The position numbers and the translations under genes were made by a program. The notes beneath the pieces are model-generated. The model saw nothing but the letters and a program-made list of their open reading frames with translations, ran no database searches and had not been told where the DNA came from. A stretch of 52,966 nt of DNA from a virus. Shown one piece after another: positions 34,121 to 41,997 of this stretch. Position 1 is the stretch's first letter, and each line of letters starts with the position of its first letter. The stretch covers positions 1-52,966 of the IMG/VR virus record IMGVR_UViG_3300025012_001675; one strand, given 5' to 3'.

Positions 34121-35191
34121 TTAATTTGACAATTTAATGTAGCGAGTCCCGCGGCCGCGGCCGACTCGTTTAATCTTGCCCAGCTCGACCAAACTCCTAA
34201 GTGCTTGGCGAACGGTGCCGAGCGCGATGCCGGTTTCTTTTACAATATCGCCGGGACCCGACTCTCCAACATTTGAAATATATTTCCACACTTCATACTG
34301 CTTAGGTGAGAGAGTATCCTCAATCTTTTCTTCTTGTAAATACGATAGTGCTTTCGTTGCTTGCTCTCGCACGACAGACAAAAAGAAATTTAGCCACGGC
34401 GAGATAGTGTCGTGATCGGTTTTGAACGTCTCCTGGGATTTGCGGAGCGCAATATAATATTCATCTTTGCGGCGTTCAACGATTTGTTCATGCGAGACAT
34501 ACTGCACAAAGGTATAGCCGGAGCGTAGAAGTAAAAGATTTGTGAGGACGCGCGAAAGACGTCCATTGCCATCTTCAAATGGGTGAATTTTCAAAAATTC
34601 GACAATAAAATTGGCGATGATTAAAAGTTGGTGGAAACGATTCTTTTCCATCGCATCTTCCGTCCACTCGACAAGCTCTTGCATTTCTTTTGCAGTGAGG
34701 AATGCCGGTGTCGTCTCAAACATAATCTTTGCGACTTTTCCATCTGGCCCAAGTACCCCGACTGTGTTTTCTGTTTTTTTGTAACCGCCGCGATGCGTGT
34801 CATCCTTATGAGAATATTTCAGAAGCTGATTATGAAGAGAAGTGATCACACCCTCTCGAAGTGGCAGGGTCTGAAAGCTATCGAAAACATTTTGAAGTGT
34901 CTCTAGGTACCCTTGCACTTCCTGCGAATCACGATCGGCAAACTTTGAGACCGCGAGGCCACGCATAACGTCCTCGACTTTTTCATCGGTTAGTTTTGCC
35001 CCTTCTATACGAGTGGATGCGCCGGCAGAAGTGATCAGCGTTGATCTTTTGAGATTAGTAATTGCCTGAGGCGTCATTCTTAAGCCTCCTTTGAACTCGC
35101 CACGAATACCATCAATCTCAGCCAAAAGAGCCACGATATGCGGTTCTGGATTTTTAATACGATGATCAAATTTTCGTGTAATGTCGTTCAT
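34121..35191 (-). CDS. Fic family protein with C-terminal wHTH
   Basis: 356 residues. Fic motif HPFEDGNGRLSR at 203-214 is complete (catalytic H203), so AMP transfer to a protein is likely. STRIEG at 59-64 fits the inhibitory (S/T)xxxE(G/N) helix in the class II position. The last 70 residues (PKQYEVWKYISN, GDIVKETGIALGTVRQALRSLVELG) form a winged helix. It is the first gene of the restriction operon, and 10-base direct repeats overlap its promoter. That fits autoregulation by its own wHTH. Confidence 0.85.
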   Translation of the reverse strand: MNDITRKFDHRIKNPEPHIVALLAEIDGIRGEFKGGLRMTPQAITNLKRSTLITSAGASTRIEGAKLTDEKVEDVMRGLAVSKFADRDSQEVQGYLETLQNVFDSFQTLPLREGVITSLHNQLLKYSHKDDTHRGGYKKTENTVGVLGPDGKVAKIMFETTPAFLTAKEMQELVEWTEDAMEKNRFHQLLIIANFIVEFLKIHPFEDGNGRLSRVLTNLLLLRSGYTFVQYVSHEQIVERRKDEYYIALRKSQETFKTDHDTISPWLNFFLSVVREQATKALSYLQEEKIEDTLSPKQYEVWKYISNVGESGPGDIVKETGIALGTVRQALRSLVELGKIKRVGRGRGTRYIKLSN

Positions 35192-35224
35192 AAAATAGCT
35201 TAACTTTTAACGTTATAGTCTATA

Positions 35225-35250
35225 TGACGGATTATAACGGATTATGACGG
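35225..35250 (-). promoter_or_regulatory. Operator-like tandem repeats over the Fic promoter
   Basis: Two and a half copies of a 10-base unit TRACGGATTA (35225-35234, 35235-35244, 35245-35250). The unit length is one helical turn. TATAAT of the likely promoter (-10 at 35231-35236) lies inside. Confidence 0.65.
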
Positions 35251-35352
35251 CAAGTGCAAGTTTCCCCCCTGTGGAGATCCTCTCCTCCCCCAATACTCGC
35301 AGAAGCATCAAAAGCTCGTCACAGGGCCAAATAATGGCAAACACGGGCTAAT

Positions 35353-35376
35353 AAAAAGGACTTTAGAGCCCTTTTT
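35353..35376 (-). terminator. Terminator of the peptide-kinase-synthase unit
   Basis: Stem AAAAAGG/CCTTTTT with inner CT/AG pair. On the minus strand it ends the unit 35389-38328. Confidence 0.75.
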
Positions 35377-35388
35377 AGGTCATTGCGG

Positions 35389-36756
35389 CTATCCTTGGAT
35401 ATCGGCGTATTCCTTGAGTAGAGCATCGGAATCGACACCCTCTCTTTCTGCTTGCCGGGCTATGTTCTCGGTCGTCGTAATAATGTTCTCAAGGGGGGCT
35501 GGGTTCTCAATTATCGAGATCGCATGAAGTGCCTTCCTTGATGTTTCTGTTTGGGATAGCACTGTTTTGACGTATTGGGGCATGGTGACGAACCAGAATG
35601 TTTTTCTGATTTCCGGGAGATCCGCACTCAGATCAATCGTTGGTTTTTCCCATCCGCTCTTTTTGAGGTCGTTGAGAAGAAGTGTGACCACGGTACTCAA
35701 GTGACCGCGCTGCAGATCTTCTCCCCAGTCGTGAGCGTCATCATTCAATTGCATTGCGACCAGATAGTGTTTGAAGTATGAGATGATATTTCCCCAGTCT
35801 TCAGTTTTTAATTCTTTGCCGAATTGGGTGAGTATAGCCACCGAAGAAAGGATGTGTCCGGAAGCAGGACGATATTTATTTTCGTAGTCTCCAAAGTCGG
35901 GTAGGGTTGTTGGAATATGGAAAATGTTTCCATCAACTTTGGCACGACAGTTTTCAACTTCCCAGGCATTTGAACCATCCAGCTTATCCATCAGGTCATG
36001 GAAGAACGGACGGAATTCTTTGTCATCAGGTAGGGCAATAAAAAAGTCTATGTAGTGACGAGCAAAAATGTTGGCGATGGGAAGCAAGCGCGGATCGGCC
36101 GCTTCGTCTCGATCCCAAAAGTCGTCATAGATTATAAATGCCGTCCAGAAGAAAATGTTGGCAAGCCCAATGTCGGCGACCAATTCATCGGGAATACTCT
36201 CCCCGCTCTTTCCGAGGGATATCTTTGTGTAATAAGCCATGAGTGACATTTGCTTGTCTCGGTTGCCGCGGATGGTCTTTTCGATCGCTGACTTCGCTCG
36301 TTCCCGTAGTGTCGGAGAAAAAGCTTGGAATCGTTCGTCAAACTTTTTTCGTATCATATTCATGATACGCTGCTCATTCTCGTCATAAGCAATCGGCTGT
36401 TTAATCGGCTCTTCCTTGTCGACACTGCCGACAAGCGTTTGGTATTTATCAATGAGACTGCGAACTGTTTTGTCGTCGACGACACTGCCAAACGGTTCTG
36501 CGATATTTGAGAGACGCTTTTCCAGAAAATCATCAAGCTTAGGTAGGCGAATATCCTGCAGCACAAGAAAACAAGCAATCGCCAAGTTAAGACCGACATC
36601 GGTTGCCCCCTGTTTTGGTTCCAAGGAGTAGGGACCCCCTTCGTCGACCTCCATCTCGGTGAGACGTTTTACAATCTGCGCGAGCTTTATGCCTCCGATA
36701 CTCTCGCCGGATTTTAAGCTTAAAATTAAATTGTCGATAAATTGATTATGCTGCAT
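35389..36756 (-). CDS. Isoprenyl diphosphate synthase-like protein (ComQ-like candidate)
   Basis: 455 residues from MQHNQFIDNL. Two aspartate-rich motifs of class I isoprenoid enzymes are present: IIYDDFWDRDE (D211-D212-x-x-D215) and LNDDAHDWGED (D339-D340-x-x-D343). The N-terminal 80 residues (EGGPYSLEP, DVGLNLAIACFLVLQD, LPKLDDFLEKR) recall an alpha-alpha-toroid piece seen in terpene cyclases. It may make or transfer a prenyl group. It overlaps the kinase gene by 11 bases and shares its transcript. In ComQXPA systems, an enzyme of this superfamily prenylates a peptide on Trp; here that is inference. Confidence 0.65.
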   Translation of the reverse strand: MQHNQFIDNLILSLKSGESIGGIKLAQIVKRLTEMEVDEGGPYSLEPKQGATDVGLNLAIACFLVLQDIRLPKLDDFLEKRLSNIAEPFGSVVDDKTVRSLIDKYQTLVGSVDKEEPIKQPIAYDENEQRIMNMIRKKFDERFQAFSPTLRERAKSAIEKTIRGNRDKQMSLMAYYTKISLGKSGESIPDELVADIGLANIFFWTAFIIYDDFWDRDEAADPRLLPIANIFARHYIDFFIALPDDKEFRPFFHDLMDKLDGSNAWEVENCRAKVDGNIFHIPTTLPDFGDYENKYRPASGHILSSVAILTQFGKELKTEDWGNIISYFKHYLVAMQLNDDAHDWGEDLQRGHLSTVVTLLLNDLKKSGWEKPTIDLSADLPEIRKTFWFVTMPQYVKTVLSQTETSRKALHAISIIENPAPLENIITTTENIARQAEREGVDSDALLKEYADIQG

Positions 36757-38161
36757 ATTCGGTAACTTGTTTACGCATGGGCAGAGATACTTTAAAGGAT
36801 GATCCTCTACCGGCTTCGCTCTTGGCAATAATTGCACCTCCGAAGTCTTTTTCCACGATTCGCTTAGCCATTGAAAGACCGATGCCAATTCCTTGCCCGT
36901 TTATTTTCGTAGTAAAAAATGGTTCGAATATTTTACTCATGTGGTGTTCGGGTATTCCAACACCGTTATCCTCCACGATCATGATTATAATCTCCGGTTC
37001 TTCCACCAGAGATATCTGCACCCATCGATCGGCCAAGCTTACTGGCACCAGTTCCGCTGTGGGTGGCATGCACGCATCAATGCCGTTGGCAACGAGATTC
37101 AGCACGATCTGATTAAATTTTATCGCATCGCCAAACATTCGGATATCACTTCTCGGCGCGAAGCGCAATTCGACATTGGCTTTTTGTGCCTTGTGAGCAA
37201 GCACCTCAATGACATGTTGGATTTCCTGCTCAAGTAAAAATAGGGCTTTTGTTTCTTCACGCGCCAATTGCTTGCGTACCGCAGCAACCAAGTCTTCTAA
37301 TTTCTTCGCGGCTCGTACCGCATTGCCTACACACTGCTTAGTTTCCTCGGCTGTGCCATCCGTCTTTCCCAAATTGAGCGATACCGCATTTAAAGGATTT
37401 ATCAGATCGTGAAATAAGCCTGAAGAAATTCGGCCAAACTCAGCAAATCTATATAACTGTGTCATCTTTTCTGCTTGAGTCTCCTTCAGCTCTTTAGTGC
37501 GTTGATCGACTTTAATTTCTAAAGAGTCACGCTCCTCTTTCAATTCCGCCTCTGATTTTCGTAGTTTAAAAATTGATTTTTCTATCTCCCGATTAGAAAG
37601 CCATGTGATTGTTGCTATAACAAAGAAAATAATTATAGCAGCGGATGTTTCTGCTATGCCCCATGTTTCTAAGGTCCAATATCTTTCTGCTGTAATCCTA
37701 CTAGTTGCTTGCAGGTACGCGGTAATTACCAGCATACTTCCAACCGCAAGAGAATTAATAAAAATATATCTTTTATTCAGAAGTATTCCTGTCAGGACTA
37801 TGGTTAAAGCATAAAAGAGAAGAGAAGCGACTAGGTCAACGCCCCACGTATAACTCATAAACGCTGCTAGGGTGAAGAATATCGCTATTAATAGGTAGGA
37901 CGATAAATTAAAGTAGCCTCTACGCGAGAGATAAAAGAACGATAAAAAAGCAAATAAAATAACCAGGGTTATTAGCGGAGATAACCCTCTGTATGATGAT
38001 CCAAGCAGTATTGATTCCGCAAGGGTAGCTACATTTGCGAATATTAAAAGAACGATCAGCGCTGAAAGAATTATATTGAAAATAAACTCGCGCCGTCGCA
38101 GATCGTCCGTTTTGGATCGTGGTTCGATTAAACGGTATAAAAAAGAAGTAATCCTTTTCAT
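36746..38161 (-). CDS. Membrane sensor histidine kinase
   Basis: 471 residues from MKRITSFLYR (GGAAG SD 6 bases upstream; the longer start at 38182 is TTG). About six membrane helices in residues 25-190, a coiled coil (SEAELKEERDSLEIKVDQ), H box SGLFHDLINPLNA, then N, G1 and G2 boxes: NLVANGIDACMPP, VEDNGVGIPEH, GQGIGIGLSMAKRIV. The layout of many spans and no extracellular domain resembles peptide-sensing kinases such as ComP. It follows the 37-residue peptide gene and overlaps the synthase-like gene. Output partner probably the response regulator at 38423. Confidence 0.85.
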   Translation of the reverse strand: MKRITSFLYRLIEPRSKTDDLRRREFIFNIILSALIVLLIFANVATLAESILLGSSYRGLSPLITLVILFAFLSFFYLSRRGYFNLSSYLLIAIFFTLAAFMSYTWGVDLVASLLFYALTIVLTGILLNKRYIFINSLAVGSMLVITAYLQATSRITAERYWTLETWGIAETSAAIIIFFVIATITWLSNREIEKSIFKLRKSEAELKEERDSLEIKVDQRTKELKETQAEKMTQLYRFAEFGRISSGLFHDLINPLNAVSLNLGKTDGTAEETKQCVGNAVRAAKKLEDLVAAVRKQLAREETKALFLLEQEIQHVIEVLAHKAQKANVELRFAPRSDIRMFGDAIKFNQIVLNLVANGIDACMPPTAELVPVSLADRWVQISLVEEPEIIIMIVEDNGVGIPEHHMSKIFEPFFTTKINGQGIGIGLSMAKRIVEKDFGGAIIAKSEAGRGSSFKVSLPMRKQVTEYAA

Positions 38162-38214
38162 GGGACTTCCACTGTTAAACAAAAGCGCAGGGGTACCGAA
38201 TCGATTTGGCAGAA

Positions 38215-38328
38215 TTATTTATCGACCCAAGGTACACCAACGCCCATGACAGTCACAATTAGTGCCATCAAAGCCGAGCTATTGCGAACCGCTTTGTTTG
38301 TTAGAATTTCTTTGATGATTTTTTTCAT
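38215..38328 (-). CDS. 37-residue membrane peptide before the kinase (candidate signal peptide)
   Basis: My own reading; below the usual length cut-off. It begins MKKIIKEILTNKAVRNSS, has one hydrophobic stretch (ALMALIVTVMGVGV) and ends PWVDK with a single Trp four residues from the end. It has its own promoter at 38386-38414 and is followed by kinase and isoprenyl-synthase-like genes before the only terminator. The position of the Trp recalls ComX pheromone precursors, in which a near-terminal Trp is prenylated. It differs by its longer hydrophobic part. Could instead be a small membrane regulator or a holin-like peptide. Confidence 0.55.
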   Translation of the reverse strand: MKKIIKEILTNKAVRNSSALMALIVTVMGVGVPWVDK

Positions 38329-38385
38329 AAAACTTATGCTATTTCTTTAAGGTTCGGATTCCTCGACCACAGAATCCATGGATTA

Positions 38386-38414
38386 ATTATAGCAGATATT
38401 TTTAAATATTTTAA
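38386..38414 (-). promoter_or_regulatory. Promoter of the peptide-kinase-synthase unit
   Basis: On the minus strand: TTAAAA, 17 bases, TATAAT. The leader holds a GGATTC/GAATCC stem. Confidence 0.65.
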
Positions 38415-38422
38415 GCCATAAT

Positions 38423-39088
38423 TCAGTCAATTACATATCCGGTACCGGAAACAGTTCTTATAAAATCACCTTTATTCCTGCCTTGCAGTTTTCGCCGAAG
38501 GATCGTGACGTGCGTCTCAACCGTATTGGTAAACAAGTCGGCATTCATGTCCCAAACATGTTCCAGGATTGTCTGCCGTGTGAGCACCCGCCCTCGATTG
38601 CGTAGCAAAAATTCTAAAAGGAAAAATTCTTTTGGGGCCAGATGCACTTCCCTGCCTGCCCGATGAACAGATCGCTTCGGCAAGTTGAGTTCTATATCGT
38701 CCACGCGAAAAATTTCATCCTCCACTTTCTGCGGTCGACGTATCAATGCCTTCACTCTTGCCGCCAGTTCAGCGTATGAAAACGGCTTCGTAATATAGTC
38801 ATCCGCTCCAATGCTTAGAAGATCTACTTTCGTCTCAATCTCACCCTTTACCGAGAGTATGAGAATTGGCATGCCCTTACCCTCTGATCGGATTTCCGTG
38901 CAAACCTGCCGTCCGTCTTTTTTCGGCAATCCAATATCTAAAATTATTAAGTCGTAGTCATTGATTTTTGCTTTGTATGCGCCCTTTTCTCCGTCTTCCG
39001 CCACGTCAACAACAAAACCCTCTGCCTTCAGCGAAGGCCTTAGAAAGTCTACTGTTTCTTTATCATCTTCGACGATAAGAAGGTTCAT
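38423..39088 (-). CDS. OmpR-family response regulator
   Basis: 221 residues: receiver domain with D8-D9, phospho-acceptor D51 (LIILDIGLPKKDG), and TKPF lysine; C-terminal winged helix (VHLAPKEFFLLEFLLRNRG, VETHVTILRRKL, RTVSGTGYVID). A DNA-binding transcription regulator that likely answers to the kinase at 36746. It starts 2 bases after the MltG stop, so it is on the MltG transcript, while the kinase is on a separate one. Confidence 0.9.
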   Translation of the reverse strand: MNLLIVEDDKETVDFLRPSLKAEGFVVDVAEDGEKGAYKAKINDYDLIILDIGLPKKDGRQVCTEIRSEGKGMPILILSVKGEIETKVDLLSIGADDYITKPFSYAELAARVKALIRRPQKVEDEIFRVDDIELNLPKRSVHRAGREVHLAPKEFFLLEFLLRNRGRVLTRQTILEHVWDMNADLFTNTVETHVTILRRKLQGRNKGDFIRTVSGTGYVID

Positions 39089-39090
39089 AG

Positions 39091-40209
39091 TTAGTCGCTT
39101 AGATAAGTTGCAATGTTTGCCTTATGTTCCTCGAAGGTTTCGGCACAATGGATGGTCTTTGATTTATCGTGGAGGTAAAACATGCATTCCGTTTCCTCTG
39201 GATAAAGCACTGCCTTGATCGCGTCGATGCCAGGGTTGGCAATCGGATGAGGAGGGAGACCTTCGTTTCGGTAGGTGTTATAAGGCGAGGGAATATCTAT
39301 GTCTTCCGGTTTGATTGGCATCCACCAGGTGCCTTCGCTGGTATATGTGCCTGGTTGCTTATCGTATCGGGCTTCGCCGTAGTGAATCTGATCATCTCGA
39401 ACATACTGTACGGTGGCATCGACTTCTAGCTTCATGTCTTTAAGCAGACGATTCCACAAGATTCCGGCGATGAGGGGCATGTCATCTTTGCCAGCAGCTT
39501 CTCTTTGCACGATCGAAGCGAGCTTGAGTGCCGTTGTCCATTTGATGTTCTGTTTGAGGGCTTCCTGAGTATAGGGCTGGAATTTTTCGTTAAACTTTGC
39601 GCGCAATCTATCTGCCACTTTAAGCGGTTCTTCGTCGACAGGAATCAGGTAGGTGTCGGGAAAATACAGACCTTCAATCTCATCGTAATTCATTGACGTA
39701 TAGGTAGTGACCCATTTCTTTTCTACATCTTCATTCCACCCAAGTTGATTGGCGAGAATATCTGCAATTTGTTCTTTGCGAAGCCCTTCAGGAATCACGA
39801 CCCATTTCATATAAGGTCCTTCCTTGAAAGTTTCGGCCACCTGCCAAGCCGTCATACTCTTGGAGATTCTGTAAGCACCGGGCGTGAAGCAGTCCACGCA
39901 AGTCGTCGCTGTTATGCCGATTCCGTTTGTTTTGAAATAAGCGATCTTGAATCCTGCTTCACTTTTGATGAATCCTTTTTCTTTGAGCAACGCTGAGAGA
40001 TCCTTAAAGTCTCCAGAGCCCAGTGGCATGGTGAATTGTTCCAGTTCTGCATTCGTCTGCGGAGCAGCAAACTGGCTGCTGTATGAGATGTACCATACCA
40101 GAGATCCCACAGCTATGATTGCTATGCCGATTCCAACAGCAATGGCACGCTTTGTCTTCAGAAAACTGAATCGTGAGGGTGGTGTATTGGATAAAAGTTG
40201 ATCTGTCAT
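39091..40209 (-). CDS. mltG: Endolytic murein transglycosylase MltG
   Basis: 372 residues: N-terminal membrane anchor (21-43), LysM-like part, then the YceG catalytic domain with ALKLASIVQREA (E237 is the expected catalytic acid), EVDATVQY and SPYNTYRNEGLPPHPIANPG. It cuts nascent glycan strands to end their growth. Found here in the same operon as a response regulator and an HTH protein. In a phage element it could alter host wall; in host it is core. Catalytic residues look intact. Confidence 0.9.
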   Translation of the reverse strand: MTDQLLSNTPPSRFSFLKTKRAIAVGIGIAIIAVGSLVWYISYSSQFAAPQTNAELEQFTMPLGSGDFKDLSALLKEKGFIKSEAGFKIAYFKTNGIGITATTCVDCFTPGAYRISKSMTAWQVAETFKEGPYMKWVVIPEGLRKEQIADILANQLGWNEDVEKKWVTTYTSMNYDEIEGLYFPDTYLIPVDEEPLKVADRLRAKFNEKFQPYTQEALKQNIKWTTALKLASIVQREAAGKDDMPLIAGILWNRLLKDMKLEVDATVQYVRDDQIHYGEARYDKQPGTYTSEGTWWMPIKPEDIDIPSPYNTYRNEGLPPHPIANPGIDAIKAVLYPEETECMFYLHDKSKTIHCAETFEEHKANIATYLSD

Positions 40210-40213
40210 AAAA

Positions 40214-40396
40214 TTATTTATTACTGCTTGCCTTCACAAGCCGGTCAATGTCCGCTTTTTTAATTCGCCATTGGCCAATCTTGGTAGCAAGTAATCGTTT
40301 AGTTTTAATGTACCGCATGATTGTCCGTTCACTCACATGAAGGATGTCCGCGGCTTCTTTGGCTGTGAAATAATCTTTGGGAGTTTTCTTGGTCAT
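40214..40396 (-). CDS. Excisionase-like helix-turn-helix protein
   Basis: 60 residues with a MerR/excisionase-type winged helix: YFTAKEAADILHVSERTIMR and WRIKKADIDRLVK. Typical DNA-binding domain of the excisionase family, used both as phage Xis and as small host regulators. It lies 4 bases upstream of MltG, far from the integrase, so a role as operon regulator is more likely. Confidence 0.8.
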   Translation of the reverse strand: MTKKTPKDYFTAKEAADILHVSERTIMRYIKTKRLLATKIGQWRIKKADIDRLVKASSNK

Positions 40397-40397
40397 A

Positions 40398-41309
40398 TTA
40401 ATTCTCGAATAATGGGATCGTGTTGTTATACTGAAGTAATTTCCCAGAGCTTGAAATAAATATTCTTATGGTTGGCTTGGAATCGACGGCCGACCTGCCG
40501 ACGAGTCCATCCGAAAGCTTATAATTCGCATCTTGCCACTTCCATTGCCATCGACTCATATCATCAACGGGAGTGACGGTAAACGATTGCTTAAGCCTAA
40601 GATTTTTAAGATACGTTTGACCAACCTCTTTTATTTTCGCTTCAGAAGTCTTAGGGGAGAACAGATCGCCTTTCGTGCATTTGCCTTGATAGTTGTCCGG
40701 GTAGACTACGCGTACCTCTATCAGCTCATGGGTTTTGGGGTAGACCTCGTACTCGTAAACCTGGCAGGTATTTTCTATTTCTTCTGTGGCCCGGTAAATA
40801 TTAACCGTGCGCTTCCAAGCTTCAGGCTTTTCTATTTTCTCATCGCCATAATCTGAAAGCTTGGTGAGTACTCCGACATCAAAGTTTGCAGGAGATTGGC
40901 TGCGAGAATATTCCACCTCGAAGATAGCGTCACCCATAAATTTCTTGATCGCTTCAGCATCAGCCTGTATGGTTGCACTGTCTGGCATTGTCGATGCTTT
41001 TACCGCTGCGTTATATCGAGCCTCAGCAGCATCTACCTTTTGTTTTGATTCGCCGCAGAAAACATCCTGACCTCGGTCGTTCTTTTCAACGCACCCGTGT
41101 TCAAATTCGTACTGGGCAATCCGGGACATCTCTTGTTGGAGTTCTTCGACACTCGGACTTTTGTCAGACATGACGGTTTGAGTGTCGCTTGCTGTTTTCG
41201 TATTAATAAAAATGGCAATGCCAGCTACTGCTGCAATGCCAAAGATTCCTAAAAGGATTTTCGTATGTTGTGGTTTGGGGGTAAATATCATATCAATTTG
41301 GCCTTTCAT
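40398..41309 (-). CDS. Membrane-anchored extracellular protein, paralog 1
   Basis: 303 residues (alternative start at residue 7, 41291). N-terminal membrane anchor (ILLGIFGIAAVAGIAIFI), then an exposed part with QYEFEHGCVEKNDRG and DVFCGESKQKVDAAEARY. It matches the protein at 41998-42819 in order: anchor, VEEL/IESI helix, GC..FCG cysteine pair, coiled coil, and a C-terminal beta domain (FISSSGKLLQYNNTIPL). The pair of cysteines may form a disulfide. Unknown function. First gene of the operon with the HTH, MltG and regulator. Confidence 0.6.
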   Translation of the reverse strand: MKGQIDMIFTPKPQHTKILLGIFGIAAVAGIAIFINTKTASDTQTVMSDKSPSVEELQQEMSRIAQYEFEHGCVEKNDRGQDVFCGESKQKVDAAEARYNAAVKASTMPDSATIQADAEAIKKFMGDAIFEVEYSRSQSPANFDVGVLTKLSDYGDEKIEKPEAWKRTVNIYRATEEIENTCQVYEYEVYPKTHELIEVRVVYPDNYQGKCTKGDLFSPKTSEAKIKEVGQTYLKNLRLKQSFTVTPVDDMSRWQWKWQDANYKLSDGLVGRSAVDSKPTIRIFISSSGKLLQYNNTIPLFEN

Positions 41310-41323
41310 TTTGGCTTATTTCC

Positions 41324-41352
41324 AGTATACCCTATCTGTCCTGTTTTGTCAT
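41324..41352 (-). promoter_or_regulatory. Promoter of the paralog 1-MltG-regulator operon
   Basis: On the minus strand: ATGACA, 17 bases, TATACT. Confidence 0.65.
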
Positions 41353-41370
41353 GTTTTGACTAGTGGATAA

Positions 41371-41407
41371 CTAAAGAGGCTCCCGGATTGGCAGGAGCCC
41401 CTTTTAG
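41371..41407. terminator. Terminator between exported-protein operons
   Basis: Stem GGCTCC/GGAGCC with A-rich and T-rich flanks (CTAAAGAGGCTCC ... GGAGCCCCTTTTAG), after the gene at 41452 on the minus strand. Confidence 0.75.
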
Positions 41408-41451
41408 CTATGCTTCCAAATACCGATCTGACTATCGGTCAGGTTGCCTAG

Positions 41452-41991
41452 TTATACTTCCAATTTGACCTCGTCGAATTCAACTTGAAGTCCGCTCACG
41501 CCGTTACAGATGTAAGCGTTTCCCCAGCCGTCGGATTCCCATACGATGGAAGTCCTGTACTTATCGAGTGCGATGGTTGCCCACGCTTCGTAGTAAGCAC
41601 TTTGATCAACTGTCGAGCCATACGTGCTCGCATAGTTGTAGACTACATCGTAATCTGCTCCGTACATGTTGCCTGTCGAGCTGTCGATCCAAGCGTAGGT
41701 GTCGCCGTTGTAGGCAACCACCGACGCCATGTCATAGCGCGCATCGGCATCATAGCCGCATCCGCTGTGGTTGTAGTTGTACTGGAGGTACCAGAGGTCT
41801 GAGCCGCAGGGACCACGTCCACTGACGCAATACCCATCACTGCTGATTGAATTCCAGCCACTGCCCGACTGAGTCCAATACCCACCACCATTGGCATGAA
41901 TGTAAGTCTGAGCCGACGCGATGCCTGCGAACGATCCCAACATGACAACAGCCATGAGGAAAGGCGCGACTCGTGAGAGTGTTTTCTTCAT
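41452..41991 (-). CDS. Secreted aromatic-rich protein
   Basis: 179 residues. A clear signal peptide: basic start MKKTLSRVAP, hydrophobic FLMAVVMLGSFAG, cleavage likely after IASA. The mature part has four Cys (GYCVSG, RGPCGS, HSGCGY, YICNG) and many Tyr, Trp, Gly, Asn and Ser. Such composition suits an exposed beta-rich, disulfide-held protein. No family recognised. The gene lies between two paralogous membrane-anchored proteins, suggesting that all three act at the cell surface. Confidence 0.65.
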   Translation of the reverse strand: MKKTLSRVAPFLMAVVMLGSFAGIASAQTYIHANGGGYWTQSGSGWNSISSDGYCVSGRGPCGSDLWYLQYNYNHSGCGYDADARYDMASVVAYNGDTYAWIDSSTGNMYGADYDVVYNYASTYGSTVDQSAYYEAWATIALDKYRTSIVWESDGWGNAYICNGVSGLQVEFDEVKLEV

Positions 41992-41997
41992 AGTGTG

